A program made the translations under genes and the position numbers. The notes beneath the pieces were generated by a model. That model was not told where the DNA came from and did not search any database. It saw only the letters and a list, made by a program, of their open reading frames with translations. Below are positions 14,823-23,976 of a DNA stretch of 41,610 nt, one piece after another. The stretch is from NCBI GenBank assembly GCA_934489945.1, contig CAKSSY010000006.1, forward strand, positions 1-41,610, given 5' to 3'. The DNA is from an uncultured Eubacteriales bacterium. GTDB taxonomy: Bacteria; Bacillota; Clostridia; Oscillospirales; CAG-272. Every line of letters begins with the position of its first letter. Positions within the stretch are counted from its first letter, which is position 1.

Positions 14823-16826
14823 GTGGGAAAAATCAATGTTTTGTCTTTTGCAGTGGCAAATCTGATTGCTGCCGGTGAGGTTGTTGACCGTCCGGCATCG
14901 GCGGCGAAAGAGTTGCTCGAAAATGCGATCGACTCGGGTGCCACAAGAGTGACAGTTGAGATTCAGAACGGCGGCGTGACTTTTATGCGGGTTTGCGATA
15001 ACGGGTGCGGTATGGAGCCGGATGACCTTCCTGTGGCGATCCGCCGTCATGCAACCAGTAAAATTAAAAATGCAGAGGATTTGGAAACGGTCGGTACACT
15101 CGGCTTTCGAGGAGAGGCACTTGCTGCTATTGCAGCGGTTTCCAATATGCGGATTATCTCCAAGACGGCAGAAGCACAATACGGGGCTATGTTGGAGGTC
15201 AATGCGGGAAATATTGTGTCACTTACCGAGAGGGCGTGCGCTACGGGTACTACGGTCATCGTGGAGGATTTGTTTGCAAATGTTCCGGCACGTCGGAAAT
15301 TTCTGAAACGGGATGTAACGGAGGCGGCGGCAGTGAGCGTGATTGTGGAAAAGGTTGCCCTTTCCGAACCGCATATTGCTTTCAAACTGATCGTGGATGG
15401 TTCGGTGAAATTTGAGACGACCGGTGACGGAGAATTGAAGAATGCAATCTATTCGATTTTTGGCAGAGATTTTGCCATGAAGCTGATTCCGATTGCCGCA
15501 GACGTAGATGGCGTTGAAGTGAGTGGGTTTATCGGTCGCTCGGACAATTTCAAATCCAACCGAAACTATCAGAATTTTTTCATCAATAATCGCTATGTCA
15601 AAAGTAAGACGGCTTCGGCGGCATTGGAACAGGCATATAGTTCGTATATACCGATAGAAAAATATCCTTGCTGTATCATGAACATTCATGTCAGTCCAAG
15701 AGCGGTTGATGTCAATGTGCATCCTGCCAAATTGGAAGTCAAATTTTCCAACGAAAAACCGGTGTTTGACGCAATCTACTATACGGTTCGTTCGGCGTTG
15801 GAACAGGATGTTACACGCCCGCCTTTTCGGTTTGAACAAAGAAGAGAGTCGTCAAATTCGGTAAAAAATCTTTCTTCTGCGTTTGTGCCTGTAGAGGAGA
15901 TTCGGAAGAACTATCCGAATCTGAAAATTTCGTTTGACAGTCACCCGCAAAATACAGTGGAATCTGTGAAAAAGAGCCCTGATGTGGTTGAAAAATTGAC
16001 AAAAGAGGAGCCCTTGGGAATATCGGTTTCCGAGACAATCTGTCCGCCTGTGACGGAACCCGCAGCTCCGGTTTTTCCGGCATCTCAGATTCCCACTGTG
16101 ACAACGGAACAGACAGAGAAAGAAGAATTGCCATTGTCATCGATTGCCCAATCGGTCGTTCAATCTCCGAGTTTGGTTTCCGATACGACGTGGCTCTGTG
16201 AGGAGTCGCCGAAAAACGCTCTGCGCGAAACGGAACCTCGTCCCGTCCCGGACTATCGGATTATCGGAGAAGCATTCCATTCTTATGTTTTTGTCCAAAG
16301 CGGAGAACGTGTGATTGTTATAGATAAACACGCAGCGCATGAACGGATTCTTTTTGAAGAGTTGCGTTCTCATATGGCGGAAAAAGAGTCGTTGTCACAG
16401 CTTTTGATGCTTCCCATTGAGGTTATGCTTACGACCGATGAAATAACGGCAATTGAAAACTATCGGGACGAGATTGAAAAGATAGGATTTCGTTTTGAAA
16501 CTAAAAAACATTCTGCTGAGATTACGGCAATTCCAAGTAGTGTGGAAACCGATGCGGTGTGTGATATGTTTATTGTGATTGCCGATCGAATTATCAATGA
16601 GACCGGAAATGTTGAAATTTCGCGAAATCTTGTGTTTGAAAGGGCACTGTATCAGGCTTCCTGTAAGGCGGCAATCAAGGCGGGCAGAGAATATCCGGCA
16701 GAACATATCCAATGGTTGGTGGATAAGATGATGCAATTGCCCGACATTACATTTTGCCCGCACGGCAGACCGGTGGCGGTGGAAATGACGAAGGATTCGC
16801 TTGATAAACAATTTGAAAGGAAATGA
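14823..16826 (+). CDS. mutL: DNA mismatch repair endonuclease MutL
   Basis: 667 aa from GTG 14823, chosen because AGGAGG at 14809-14814 lies 8 nt upstream; a GTG at 14814 overlaps that site. GHKL ATPase motifs are ELLENAIDSGA (Glu33, Asn34), VCDNGCGM, RHATSKI and GFRGEALAAI. A Pro/Glu/Ser-rich linker spans roughly residues 340-480. The C-terminal domain has DKHAAHERILFE (residues 501-512), the metal-dependent endonuclease motif DQHAx2Ex4E with Lys instead of Gln, plus ACR-like QASCKAAIKAG and FCPHGRP. It should therefore nick DNA, as in organisms without MutH. The stop overlaps the next ORF start. Confidence 0.96.
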   Translation: MGKINVLSFAVANLIAAGEVVDRPASAAKELLENAIDSGATRVTVEIQNGGVTFMRVCDNGCGMEPDDLPVAIRRHATSKIKNAEDLETVGTLGFRGEALAAIAAVSNMRIISKTAEAQYGAMLEVNAGNIVSLTERACATGTTVIVEDLFANVPARRKFLKRDVTEAAAVSVIVEKVALSEPHIAFKLIVDGSVKFETTGDGELKNAIYSIFGRDFAMKLIPIAADVDGVEVSGFIGRSDNFKSNRNYQNFFINNRYVKSKTASAALEQAYSSYIPIEKYPCCIMNIHVSPRAVDVNVHPAKLEVKFSNEKPVFDAIYYTVRSALEQDVTRPPFRFEQRRESSNSVKNLSSAFVPVEEIRKNYPNLKISFDSHPQNTVESVKKSPDVVEKLTKEEPLGISVSETICPPVTEPAAPVFPASQIPTVTTEQTEKEELPLSSIAQSVVQSPSLVSDTTWLCEESPKNALRETEPRPVPDYRIIGEAFHSYVFVQSGERVIVIDKHAAHERILFEELRSHMAEKESLSQLLMLPIEVMLTTDEITAIENYRDEIEKIGFRFETKKHSAEITAIPSSVETDAVCDMFIVIADRIINETGNVEISRNLVFERALYQASCKAAIKAGREYPAEHIQWLVDKMMQLPDITFCPHGRPVAVEMTKDSLDKQFERK

Positions 16827-18004
16827 GCCTACGGGCTTTTATCACAGTCAATATGGATAAGAAAAATACATTTGAACTTCTGAAAAAGGACGGAAGAGCT
16901 AGAAGAGGGATTCTTCATACCGTTCACGGGGATATTCCTACACCGGTATTTATGAATGTGGGAACCTGTGCGGCAATTAAGGGTGGCGTTTCCACAAAAG
17001 AATTGGTGGAATTGAATTGTCAGGTGGAGCTTTCCAACACCTATCACCTCCATGTTCGTCCGGGAGATAAACTGATCTACGAAATGGGCGGTCTGCATAA
17101 ATTTATGAATTGGCAACGTCCGATTTTGACTGATAGCGGTGGATTTCAGGTTTTTTCACTTGCAGGATTGCGCAAAATCACCGAGGAAGGTGTTACTTTT
17201 GCTTCGCATATTGACGGAAAACGAATTTTCATGGGACCTGAGGAGAGTATGCAGATTCAGTCGCATCTTGCCTCCACAATTGCCATGGCATTTGATGAGT
17301 GTATTGAAAATCCGTCGCCGTATGATTATGTAAAGAATTCCTGTGAACGTACAACTCGCTGGCTGGCGCGTTGCAAGGCGGAAATGGCACGTTTGAACTC
17401 GCTTCCTGATACGATCAATCGCGACCAGATGTTGTTCGGCATCAATCAGGGTGGTATTTTTGAGGATCTCCGTATTGAACATATGCAAAGGATCGCCGAG
17501 CTGGATTTGAACGGTTATGCCATTGGCGGACTGTCGGTCGGAGAGGAAACAGAGGATATGTATCGGATTATCGACGCGGTGGAGCCGTTTATGCCCGTCG
17601 ACAAACCGCGGTATCTTATGGGCGTGGGAACTCCGTGCAATATATTAGAAGGTGTTCATTATGGTGTGGACTTTTTCGATTGCGTTATGCCGAGTCGTAA
17701 CGCGCGCCACGGAAATCTTTTCACATGGCAAGGCAAAATGAATATTATGAACGAGAAATATGCAAGGGATGCAAGACCGATTGACCCGAATTGCGGGTGT
17801 CCGGCGTGCCGGAATTATAGCCGTGCTTATATCCGTCACTTGCTCAAAGCGAAGGAATCACTCGGAATGCGGCTTGCTGTAACGCATAATATTTATTTCT
17901 ATAATAATCTTACACAAAAAATTCGGGACGCTCTTGATGCAGATTGTTTTGAGAGTTTTTATCAGAAGTATCGGACAATTCTCGGTGAACGGGTTGACGA
18001 TTGA
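16823..18004 (+). CDS. tgt: Queuine/preQ1 tRNA-guanine transglycosylase
   Basis: 393 aa from ATG 16823, or 383 aa from ATG 16853; the second gives a family-typical N-terminus (MDKKNTFELLKKDGRARRG) but has a poor ribosome site, while the first overlaps the mutL stop with AAAGGA too close. Motifs: LTDSGGFQVFSL (Asp104), GGLSVGEE, MGVGTPCNILEGV, DFFDCVMPSRNARHG with the nucleophile-region Asp286, and the zinc site C-x-C-x2-C...H in NCGCPACRNYSRAYIRH. It exchanges G34 of GUN-anticodon tRNAs for preQ1 in the queuosine pathway. Confidence 0.96.
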   Translation: MSLRAFITVNMDKKNTFELLKKDGRARRGILHTVHGDIPTPVFMNVGTCAAIKGGVSTKELVELNCQVELSNTYHLHVRPGDKLIYEMGGLHKFMNWQRPILTDSGGFQVFSLAGLRKITEEGVTFASHIDGKRIFMGPEESMQIQSHLASTIAMAFDECIENPSPYDYVKNSCERTTRWLARCKAEMARLNSLPDTINRDQMLFGINQGGIFEDLRIEHMQRIAELDLNGYAIGGLSVGEETEDMYRIIDAVEPFMPVDKPRYLMGVGTPCNILEGVHYGVDFFDCVMPSRNARHGNLFTWQGKMNIMNEKYARDARPIDPNCGCPACRNYSRAYIRHLLKAKESLGMRLAVTHNIYFYNNLTQKIRDALDADCFESFYQKYRTILGERVDD

Positions 18005-18061
18005 ATAACCCGAATTTTTGCGGAATACACTGTAGAATATAATAGAGAAAGGATGACGGAA

Positions 18062-19441
18062 ATGCTGGATAAAAATATAGCGGGAGATGCTTTGGCAAAG
18101 GCGATGTCAAGCGGGGCGGATTTTGCCGAGATATTCTGTGAATTGACCAGAACGCAGAATCTGACACTTGTGGACGGCAGAATCGAAAAAATTGCCGATA
18201 ATGTAATCAGCGGTGTCGGAATCCGCGCATTCAAGGGGACGCGGACGGTTTACTCCTCTACTTGTGACCTGACACGTACAGGACTTTTGGCTTGTGCCTC
18301 GCAAGTGGCGGATGTTATCGGAGACGAGATTGCGATTCCGGTAATCTGCCTTGAGGAAAGAATTTGCTGCAATATCCATCCGGTTCAAATTGAACCTGTC
18401 GGAGCCGATTTGAAGCGCAAAACCGATCTTTTGCGAGTCGGTTGTGTTGCTGCCAAGAATTATGATCCGCATATTTCTCAGGTACAGGGTAGTCTTGCCT
18501 CGGTTGACAGAACGATTCTCATTGCCAATACCGAAGGGCTTTTCACGTCTGACCGACATATAAGGACAAGAATGGCGATTTCTGCCGTTGCTTCCGACAA
18601 GGGAGAAAACCAATCCGGATCCTGCTCGCCGGGACGCGGAATGGGACTTGAAATGTTTGAACTCTTTAAGCCGGAGGATATAGGAATAGAGGCATCCCGT
18701 CATGCCATGGTCAATTTGTGTGCGTCGTATTGTCCGGCAGGGCATATGACGGTTGCCATCGAAAATGGCTTTGGCGGCGTGATTTTTCATGAGGCGTGTG
18801 GTCACTCTTTGGAAGCGACTGCGGTTGGCACAGGCACATCGCAGATGTGCGGAAAGCTGGGGCAGAAGATTGCCAATGAAAAGGTTACTGCCATTGATGA
18901 CGGAACCATTCCCGGCGCGTGGGGATCGGTCAATATTGACGACGAGGGACATCCGACACAGCGGAATGTTCTTATCGAAAAGGGAATTCTCAAACAATAT
19001 ATGGTGGATCGCCTCGGTTCCCGCCGTATGGGGATGCCGATGACGGGTAACAGCCGACGACAGGACTATCATTTTGAACCGACTTCGCGCATGACCAATA
19101 CGTTTATTGATAACGGACCGGACAAAAACGAAGATATTATCCGTTCCATTGAATATGGACTTTATGCGAAGAAAATGGGAGGCGGTTCGGTCAATCCGCT
19201 GACCGGTGATTTCAATTTTGCCGTCAGTGAGGGGTATATCGTTCGTAACGGGGAGATTTGTGAACCGGTACGAGGGGCTTCTCTGATCGGAAACGGATCG
19301 CAAATTCTCCACGATATTGATATGGTAGGACAGAATCTTGCCACAGGGCAGGGAATGTGCGGCTCGTGTAGCGGATCGGTTCCGACCGATGTGGGACAGC
19401 CGCTCATCCGTGTCAGCGGTATAACCGTGGGTGGCAGATAA
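18062..19441 (+). CDS. tldD: Metalloprotease TldD
   Basis: 459 aa from ATG 18062; AAAGGA at 18048-18053 overlaps an earlier ATG (18053) and fits the second. The zinc motif is HEACGH (residues 243-248) in GGVIFHEACGHSLEAT. Other family marks are DGTIPGAWGSVNIDDEG, the GMPMTGNSRRQDYHF segment and the Cys-containing GMCGSCSG near the end. TldD is the catalytic half of the TldD/TldE heterodimer, a protease with an enclosed active site that trims unfolded peptides (known in microcin and RiPP maturation). TldE follows immediately. No precursor peptide gene is adjacent. Confidence 0.93.
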   Translation: MLDKNIAGDALAKAMSSGADFAEIFCELTRTQNLTLVDGRIEKIADNVISGVGIRAFKGTRTVYSSTCDLTRTGLLACASQVADVIGDEIAIPVICLEERICCNIHPVQIEPVGADLKRKTDLLRVGCVAAKNYDPHISQVQGSLASVDRTILIANTEGLFTSDRHIRTRMAISAVASDKGENQSGSCSPGRGMGLEMFELFKPEDIGIEASRHAMVNLCASYCPAGHMTVAIENGFGGVIFHEACGHSLEATAVGTGTSQMCGKLGQKIANEKVTAIDDGTIPGAWGSVNIDDEGHPTQRNVLIEKGILKQYMVDRLGSRRMGMPMTGNSRRQDYHFEPTSRMTNTFIDNGPDKNEDIIRSIEYGLYAKKMGGGSVNPLTGDFNFAVSEGYIVRNGEICEPVRGASLIGNGSQILHDIDMVGQNLATGQGMCGSCSGSVPTDVGQPLIRVSGITVGGR

Positions 19442-19454
19442 GGAGGGCAAGAAC

Positions 19455-20798
19455 ATGGATTTTTCCGAAATCAAAACGATTCTGAAGGATGCCGCTCAAA
19501 AGGCGGGAATCCGGCACTTTGATGTATATTATATGACGAGCAAAAGTGTTTCGGCAGAGACATTAAAAAGCGAAATCAGTTCTTTCAGCAGCGAAACTTC
19601 AATTGGCATTTGTTTTCGATGCCTTGTTGACGGTCATTTTGGTTATGCGTCATCGGAGAAAATCAGTGAAGCGGAATTAAGACTTCTTGTTTCCCGCGCG
19701 ATGAATAACGCCCGCTATACCGAGACGGAGGAAGAAGCGATTCTCTTTGAGGGGGCGGATTCCTATCGGAAAGTGCAAAATGAAATGTTGCCGATACCGT
19801 CGGCTTCAGAACTCTGCGATTTGGCATTGAAAATACAGAAGGCAACCTATGAACAGAGCCAATATGTCTCGGATGGGACACAAAGTTCGGTCGGCGCTTC
19901 ACAAATCACGGTCGACCTGTTTAATTCTTACGGACTGTCCCTTCATAAGGATGCCTCCGTTTATTCGGCAGTTGTATCGGCAGTTGTTTCCAAAGACGGG
20001 GTTTCCGAGGACGACTATGATTACACATTCGGAAAGAACTTTAAGGGGGCGACGGGACTGTCGGATAAGGTCGTGGCATCGGCGTTGTCCAAATTGGGAG
20101 CCGCGGAAATTGATAGCGGTATCTACGATATTGTGATAAGCGGAAAACAAATGTCGGTGCTTCTGAATACTTTTTCGGGAATCTTTTCGGCAAAAAGTGT
20201 GAAACTCGGTTTGTCTCTGCTTGCCGGGAAAGAAGGAGAAAAGATTGCGGCGGACAGTATTACTCTTGTAGATGACCCTTATGCCGAAAACCTAGTGGCG
20301 AAAACTCCGTTTGATGCGGAAGGCGTTCCGACAAAGACCAAAACCGTGATAAAAGACGGTGTTTTGCAGACATTTCTGTATGACTTGGAGACGGCAAAGG
20401 CAATGGGAAAACAGACTACCGCCAATGCCTCGAAGAGCGGATATGCCTCTCCGGTGGTGATTTCTCCCTATTATTTCGGCATTGAGCCGGGCAGTGTTTC
20501 TTTCGATGAATTGATTGCAAGGGTAAAGAACGGTATTTATGTGACCGAACTGAAGGGACTTCATGCCGGAGCCAATGCCGTTACAGGTGATTTTTCCATT
20601 GAAAGTGCCGGATATCGTATTGAAAACGGAAAAATCGGCGGTGCGGTGAAATCGTTTACCATTGCCGGAAATTTTTATGATCTTCTGAAAAACGCAGATG
20701 CGCTTTCCGATCATGTTACCGTCGGTGTGCCCGGCATTTTCAGTGCTTTTGGATCCCCCGATGTTCTTTTGCGTAAGGTGAGTATAGCGGGAAAATAA
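19455..20798 (+). CDS. pmbA: TldE/PmbA family partner of TldD
   Basis: 447 aa from ATG 19455, 8 nt after AAGGAGGG at 19440-19447; a GTG at 19431 in the tldD tail is in frame but overlaps that ribosome site. The sequence follows the U62 fold: FDVYYMTSKSVSAETLKSE at the start, AADSITLVDDPYAENL, GVPTKTKTVIKDGVLQTF and LKGLHAGANAVTGDFS near the end. The HExxxH zinc motif is absent, as expected for TldE, which is a structural subunit. It lies 13 nt after the tldD stop, one transcription unit. Confidence 0.92.
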   Translation: MDFSEIKTILKDAAQKAGIRHFDVYYMTSKSVSAETLKSEISSFSSETSIGICFRCLVDGHFGYASSEKISEAELRLLVSRAMNNARYTETEEEAILFEGADSYRKVQNEMLPIPSASELCDLALKIQKATYEQSQYVSDGTQSSVGASQITVDLFNSYGLSLHKDASVYSAVVSAVVSKDGVSEDDYDYTFGKNFKGATGLSDKVVASALSKLGAAEIDSGIYDIVISGKQMSVLLNTFSGIFSAKSVKLGLSLLAGKEGEKIAADSITLVDDPYAENLVAKTPFDAEGVPTKTKTVIKDGVLQTFLYDLETAKAMGKQTTANASKSGYASPVVISPYYFGIEPGSVSFDELIARVKNGIYVTELKGLHAGANAVTGDFSIESAGYRIENGKIGGAVKSFTIAGNFYDLLKNADALSDHVTVGVPGIFSAFGSPDVLLRKVSIAGK

Positions 20799-20801
20799 TT
20801 C

Positions 20802-20830
20802 TTGAAAAATTCTGTGAAATGTGATATACT
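20802..20830 (+). promoter_or_regulatory. Sigma-A promoter upstream of the membrane protein/glyS unit
   Basis: TTGAAA (20802-20807), 17 nt, TATACT (20825-20830), in the short gap after the TldE gene, 27 nt before ATG 20857. Confidence 0.75.
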
Positions 20831-20856
20831 GAAAAAAACGAATGGGAGGGGAAGAA

Positions 20857-21480
20857 ATGAGATTTTCATGGAAGACCTTTCTCTTGACATTCGGTGTGGC
20901 TCTCGGAATCTTTTCGATTGTGATGGCTTGCATTTGCACAGATATCTTTCGGAATCGTATAACGGTTTTGAACAATTATGCAGATACGGAAATAAAAGCG
21001 ATTCTTGATACCCCCGTCCGTCCGGAATACGAAAGCTATTTGTTCTTTTGCTATGACAAGGATGGCGAGATGTTGGATTTTGCCGTTCTTGTCAGACTGG
21101 ATGTTAAGGGAGAACGCGTGTTGGTCACGCCTGTTATGGGGGATTATCTGATTGAGCGTGACGGTTCGCTTTTCTTTCTGCGTTCGCTTTGTGATACATT
21201 TGGGGAGGACGAGCTTGTCACCGTATTTGCTTCCGTGACCGGATATGAGGTGCCGAAGGCGAATCTTCTCAATGCTCGTAAGTATTTGCCGGAGAATGTA
21301 AAGAACGCCACGGTTCGGTATCTTGATTTTGCCGAAATTCTGCCAACGATATGGCATGGTAAGACAGACCACTTCAAGGTGAAGGAGTGTCCGCTTGTTA
21401 CGGAGGAAAACAGCGATCTCAGGATTATCCGTATAGAAAAGTCACTGAAGGCTTTCCGCAAATCCGAAAAATCAATATAA
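20857..21480 (+). CDS. Unknown membrane-anchored protein
   Basis: 207 aa from ATG 20857, with GGGAGGGGA at 20844-20852; ATG 20842 in frame overlaps that site. There is one N-terminal membrane segment (residues ~7-30, TFLLTFGVALGIFSIVMACIC) and an extracytoplasmic domain of ~175 residues. It contains LFFCYDKDGEMLDFAVLVRLD, RVLVTPVMGDY and LCDTFGEDELVTVFASVTGYEV. This loosely recalls the fold order of LytR-CpsA-Psr domains (strand, strand, helix after GD), but the Arg residues of that family are not evident. I do not recognise a family. It is 26 nt upstream of glyS and probably co-transcribed. Confidence 0.8.
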   Translation: MRFSWKTFLLTFGVALGIFSIVMACICTDIFRNRITVLNNYADTEIKAILDTPVRPEYESYLFFCYDKDGEMLDFAVLVRLDVKGERVLVTPVMGDYLIERDGSLFFLRSLCDTFGEDELVTVFASVTGYEVPKANLLNARKYLPENVKNATVRYLDFAEILPTIWHGKTDHFKVKECPLVTEENSDLRIIRIEKSLKAFRKSEKSI

Positions 21481-21506
21481 ATATAAATACAACAGGAGAA
21501 CAGTAC

Positions 21507-22910
21507 ATGAAAAACACGGAAAAAACAATGGATAAGATCGTTGCCCTTTGCAAAACGCGCGGTTTTATTTTCCCCGGTTCCGAAATTTACGGGGGTCTTG
21601 CCAATACATGGGATTACGGACCTCTCGGCGTGGAATTGAAAAATAACGTAAAACGCGCATGGTGGAAGAAATTCGTACAGGAAAACCGCTATAACGTCGG
21701 TCTTGACGCTGCCATTCTGATGAATCCTCAGACATGGGTGGCGAGCGGTCACCTTGCCGGATTTTCAGATCCGTTGATGGATTGCCGCGAATGCCACGAA
21801 CGCTTTCGTGCCGATAAGCTGATTGAGGACTGGTGTGTCGAAAACTCTTTTACACCGGAAAAACCGATTGATGCCTTTACACAGGCAGAGATGAAGTCCT
21901 TTGTGGAAGATCATAATATTGCTTGCCCGACCTGTGGGAAACATAATTTTACCGATATACGTCAGTTCAATCTGATGTTCAAGACTTTTCAGGGGGTGAC
22001 AGAAGACGCCAAAAATACGGTTTATCTCCGTCCTGAAACGGCACAGGGAATTTTCACGAATTTTGTAAATGTACAGCGTACCACACGTAAAAAGTTGCCC
22101 TTCGGTATCGGTCAGATCGGCAAATCTTTCCGTAACGAGATCACACCCGGTAACTTCATTTTCCGCGTCCGCGAGTTCGAACAGATGGAATTGGAATTCT
22201 TCTGCAAGCCGGGAACCGATTTGGAATGGTTTGAATATTGGCGCAGTTTCTGTCATAATTGGTTGCTGTCGATCGGTCTCAAGGACGAGAATCTTCGTTT
22301 GCGCGATCACGATCCCGAAGAGCTTTGCTTCTATTCTAAGGCAACGACGGACTTTGAATTTCTGTTCCCATTCGGGTGGGGCGAGCTTTGGGGGGTTGCC
22401 GATCGTACTGACTATGATCTTACCCAGCATCAGAATACTTCAGGTAAGGATCTGACATACTTTGATCCAGAGACCAATGAGCATTATATTCCTTATGTCA
22501 TTGAGCCGAGTCTTGGTGTAGAGAGAAGTGTTCTTGCGGTTCTTTGCGATGCTTATGATGAAGAAGTGGTTGATGCCGAGAAAAACGATATCCGAGTTGT
22601 GATGCACTTGCATCCTGCGTTGGCTCCGTTTAAGGCGGCGGTTCTTCCGTTGTCCAAGAAGTTGTCCGAGAAGGCAACTGAGATCTTTGCGGATCTTTCC
22701 AAGGACTATAATGTTGACTTTGACGATGCCGGTTCCATTGGCAAGAGATACCGCCGCCAGGATGAAATTGGTACGCCTCTTTGCATTACCTATGACTTTG
22801 ATTCCGAGAACGATAACTGCGTAACCGTCCGTGACCGCGATACGATGGAACAGGTGCGGATTCCGGTGACGGAATTGAAGAGTTATGTTGCCGATAAAAT
22901 CAACTTTTGA
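21507..22910 (+). CDS. glyS: Glycine--tRNA ligase (homodimeric type)
   Basis: 467 aa from ATG 21507 with CAGGAGAA upstream; the frame is open 120 nt further but that part lies in the preceding gene. Class II motifs: FIFPGSEIYGGLANTWDYGPLG at the N-terminus (split here), motif 2 in SFRNEITPGNFIFRVREFEQ, and GVERSVLAVL as motif 3. Cys pairs in DCRECHERF and CPTCGKHNF suit the zinc-binding insertion. The C-terminal anticodon-binding domain starts near HLHPALAPFKAAVLPL. This is the single-chain alpha2 GlyRS, distinct from the GlyQ/GlyS tetramer. Confidence 0.96.
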   Translation: MKNTEKTMDKIVALCKTRGFIFPGSEIYGGLANTWDYGPLGVELKNNVKRAWWKKFVQENRYNVGLDAAILMNPQTWVASGHLAGFSDPLMDCRECHERFRADKLIEDWCVENSFTPEKPIDAFTQAEMKSFVEDHNIACPTCGKHNFTDIRQFNLMFKTFQGVTEDAKNTVYLRPETAQGIFTNFVNVQRTTRKKLPFGIGQIGKSFRNEITPGNFIFRVREFEQMELEFFCKPGTDLEWFEYWRSFCHNWLLSIGLKDENLRLRDHDPEELCFYSKATTDFEFLFPFGWGELWGVADRTDYDLTQHQNTSGKDLTYFDPETNEHYIPYVIEPSLGVERSVLAVLCDAYDEEVVDAEKNDIRVVMHLHPALAPFKAAVLPLSKKLSEKATEIFADLSKDYNVDFDDAGSIGKRYRRQDEIGTPLCITYDFDSENDNCVTVRDRDTMEQVRIPVTELKSYVADKINF

Positions 22911-23034
22911 GTAACGATTCCGGAGGAAGTTTTGCCGACGGAAGCGTCGGATACTTTGAGACAAAGCCGCGGTTTATGCCAATGCGGTTCCGGATGCGGC
23001 ACTGTGTTCTTTTGAAAAACAAAATAAAACTTGA

Positions 23035-23068
23035 AAAGAATCGCGGGCAAAAACGCCCGCGATTCTTT
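23035..23068 (+). terminator. Intrinsic terminator after glyS
   Basis: AAAGAATCGCGGGC (23035-23048) pairs perfectly with GCCCGCGATTCTTT (23055-23068) around AAAAAC: a 14-bp stem ending in T residues. The 120 nt between glyS and this hairpin hold no ORF; short GC-rich inverted repeats are present (CCGAC/GTCGG at 22933-22948). Confidence 0.85.
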
Positions 23069-23128
23069 GGCATACAGCCGGAAAATATGTCATAGAATGT
23101 TTTACTATTATAAAGGAGAACATTCATT

Positions 23129-23397
23129 ATGGAAAAGAAAGAATTTCAATTGCTTCCGCTTCTTATTTGTGTTGCCATACCGTTGGTGCCTGTATTTCTT
23201 GTCGGAGTTTTGACAAGCGGTCAGACCGACCTTTATGCAACTGTTCGGACTCCCGGTTTTGCACCACCGGCGATGCTGTTTCCTATTGTATGGGGAATTC
23301 TGTACGCATTGATGGGAATTTCCCTTTATTTGATCTATCAAAACGGCGGCTCTCGGAAAAACTATGTTTTGTTTGGAGCTCAACTGGCTGCCAATCT
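23129..23397 (+). pseudogene. TspO/MBR family protein, 3'-truncated
   Basis: The first ~90 residues match TspO: an N-terminal membrane helix, then TVRTPGFAPPAMLFPIVWGILYALMGISLYLIY, seen in parts, and FGAQLAANL. Full TspO proteins are ~155 aa with five helices. Here homology stops at about 23397, after two and a half helices, and the frame runs on through unrelated sequence to a stop at 23513-23515, across a terminator hairpin. No other frame continues the homology. It has a good ribosome site (AAAGGAG) and ATG 23129, so the 5' end is intact. A deletion is the simplest explanation; loss of the Trp-rich later helices should abolish tetrapyrrole binding. Confidence 0.75.
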
Positions 23398-23466
23398 AAT
23401 GTGCGGAAGTAAGACTTTGACTTTTTTAGGGCATACCAACAAAACGTTTCAAAAATGGTGTATTCA

Positions 23467-23505
23467 AAAAAGCCCGTCGATGCGTTTTCGCCTGACGGGC
23501 TTTTT
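23467..23505. terminator. Bidirectional intrinsic terminator
   Basis: AAAAAGCCCGTC (23467-23478) pairs with GACGGGCTTTTT (23494-23505), a 12-bp stem with T-runs on both strands. It serves the truncated tspO on the plus strand and the yajC cluster on the minus strand. Confidence 0.9.
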
Positions 23506-23538
23506 GATGGAATGACAGAATATTTTATGTTATTTGTG

Positions 23539-23955
23539 TCAGAGTTTCTTTCCCATACGCATGGCTATTTCGATCGCAGTTTTCCGAAAATCTCCATCTC
23601 CAATGGTTTCAAAAAACAAAGTGTCTTTTTCGGCAAAGGCTTTCTCTAACAGAACCGAGGCAAGTGCATCATTGGGGCAGGCGTATTCCCCTGAGGCAAT
23701 GAGACGTACTGTACTGTCGTCCTTTGCATAAAGGATGTTCTTTTCGACCAATTTGTAGATTTTTTCAAAGGCTTCGGATACGTCGTTGGAATCGAATTTT
23801 GCCAACTCATACCGCAGAGAAGTGAGACTTGCGGGAGTAATGGGGGGCACCATCGCATTCAGCATTTTGAATTCCAGAGTGTTGATTGGCAAAACGGCAC
23901 CGCTTGCGCTGTCATAGGCATATTTTTTTCCTTCATATTTTACAGTGTAAAGCAT
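23539..23955 (-). CDS. Small protein resembling the N-terminal RRE domain of a SCIFF-type radical SAM maturase
   Basis: 138 aa with AAGGA before ATG 23955. Residues 1-80 (VKYEGKKYAYDSASGAVLPIN, then VSEAFEKIYKLVEKNILYAKDD) follow the pattern of the PqqD-like recognition domain at the start of ScfB, the six-Cys peptide (SCIFF) maturase: a short strand pair with SGAV, then a helical E-A-x-E-I-x-x-L-x-x-x-x-L pattern. The radical SAM C-x3-C-x2-C motif and SPASM cysteines are absent. The tail (residues ~92-138, LFFETIGDGDFRKTAIEIAMRMGKKL split) might correspond to a degenerate part of the SAM domain. It is downstream of a TIGR04086-like gene and yajC, where scfA and scfB usually lie. The similarity is by eye. 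Confidence 0.55.
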   Translation of the reverse strand: MLYTVKYEGKKYAYDSASGAVLPINTLEFKMLNAMVPPITPASLTSLRYELAKFDSNDVSEAFEKIYKLVEKNILYAKDDSTVRLIASGEYACPNDALASVLLEKAFAEKDTLFFETIGDGDFRKTAIEIAMRMGKKL

Positions 23956-23976
23956 AAAACATCCTTTCCGGAATTT

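Noticed and set aside
18038..18043. TATAAT ahead of tldD
   Set aside because: No acceptable -35 hexamer at 16-18 nt, and the start site would fall in the ribosome binding site.
18107..19474. Long minus-strand ORF (455 codons)
   Set aside because: It lies entirely opposite tldD, has no ribosome site and its translation is rich in Arg, His and Ser with no domain; a shadow of the real gene.
22907..23095. 62-codon plus-strand ORF after glyS
   Set aside because: No ribosome site, spans the glyS terminator stem, basic low-complexity translation.
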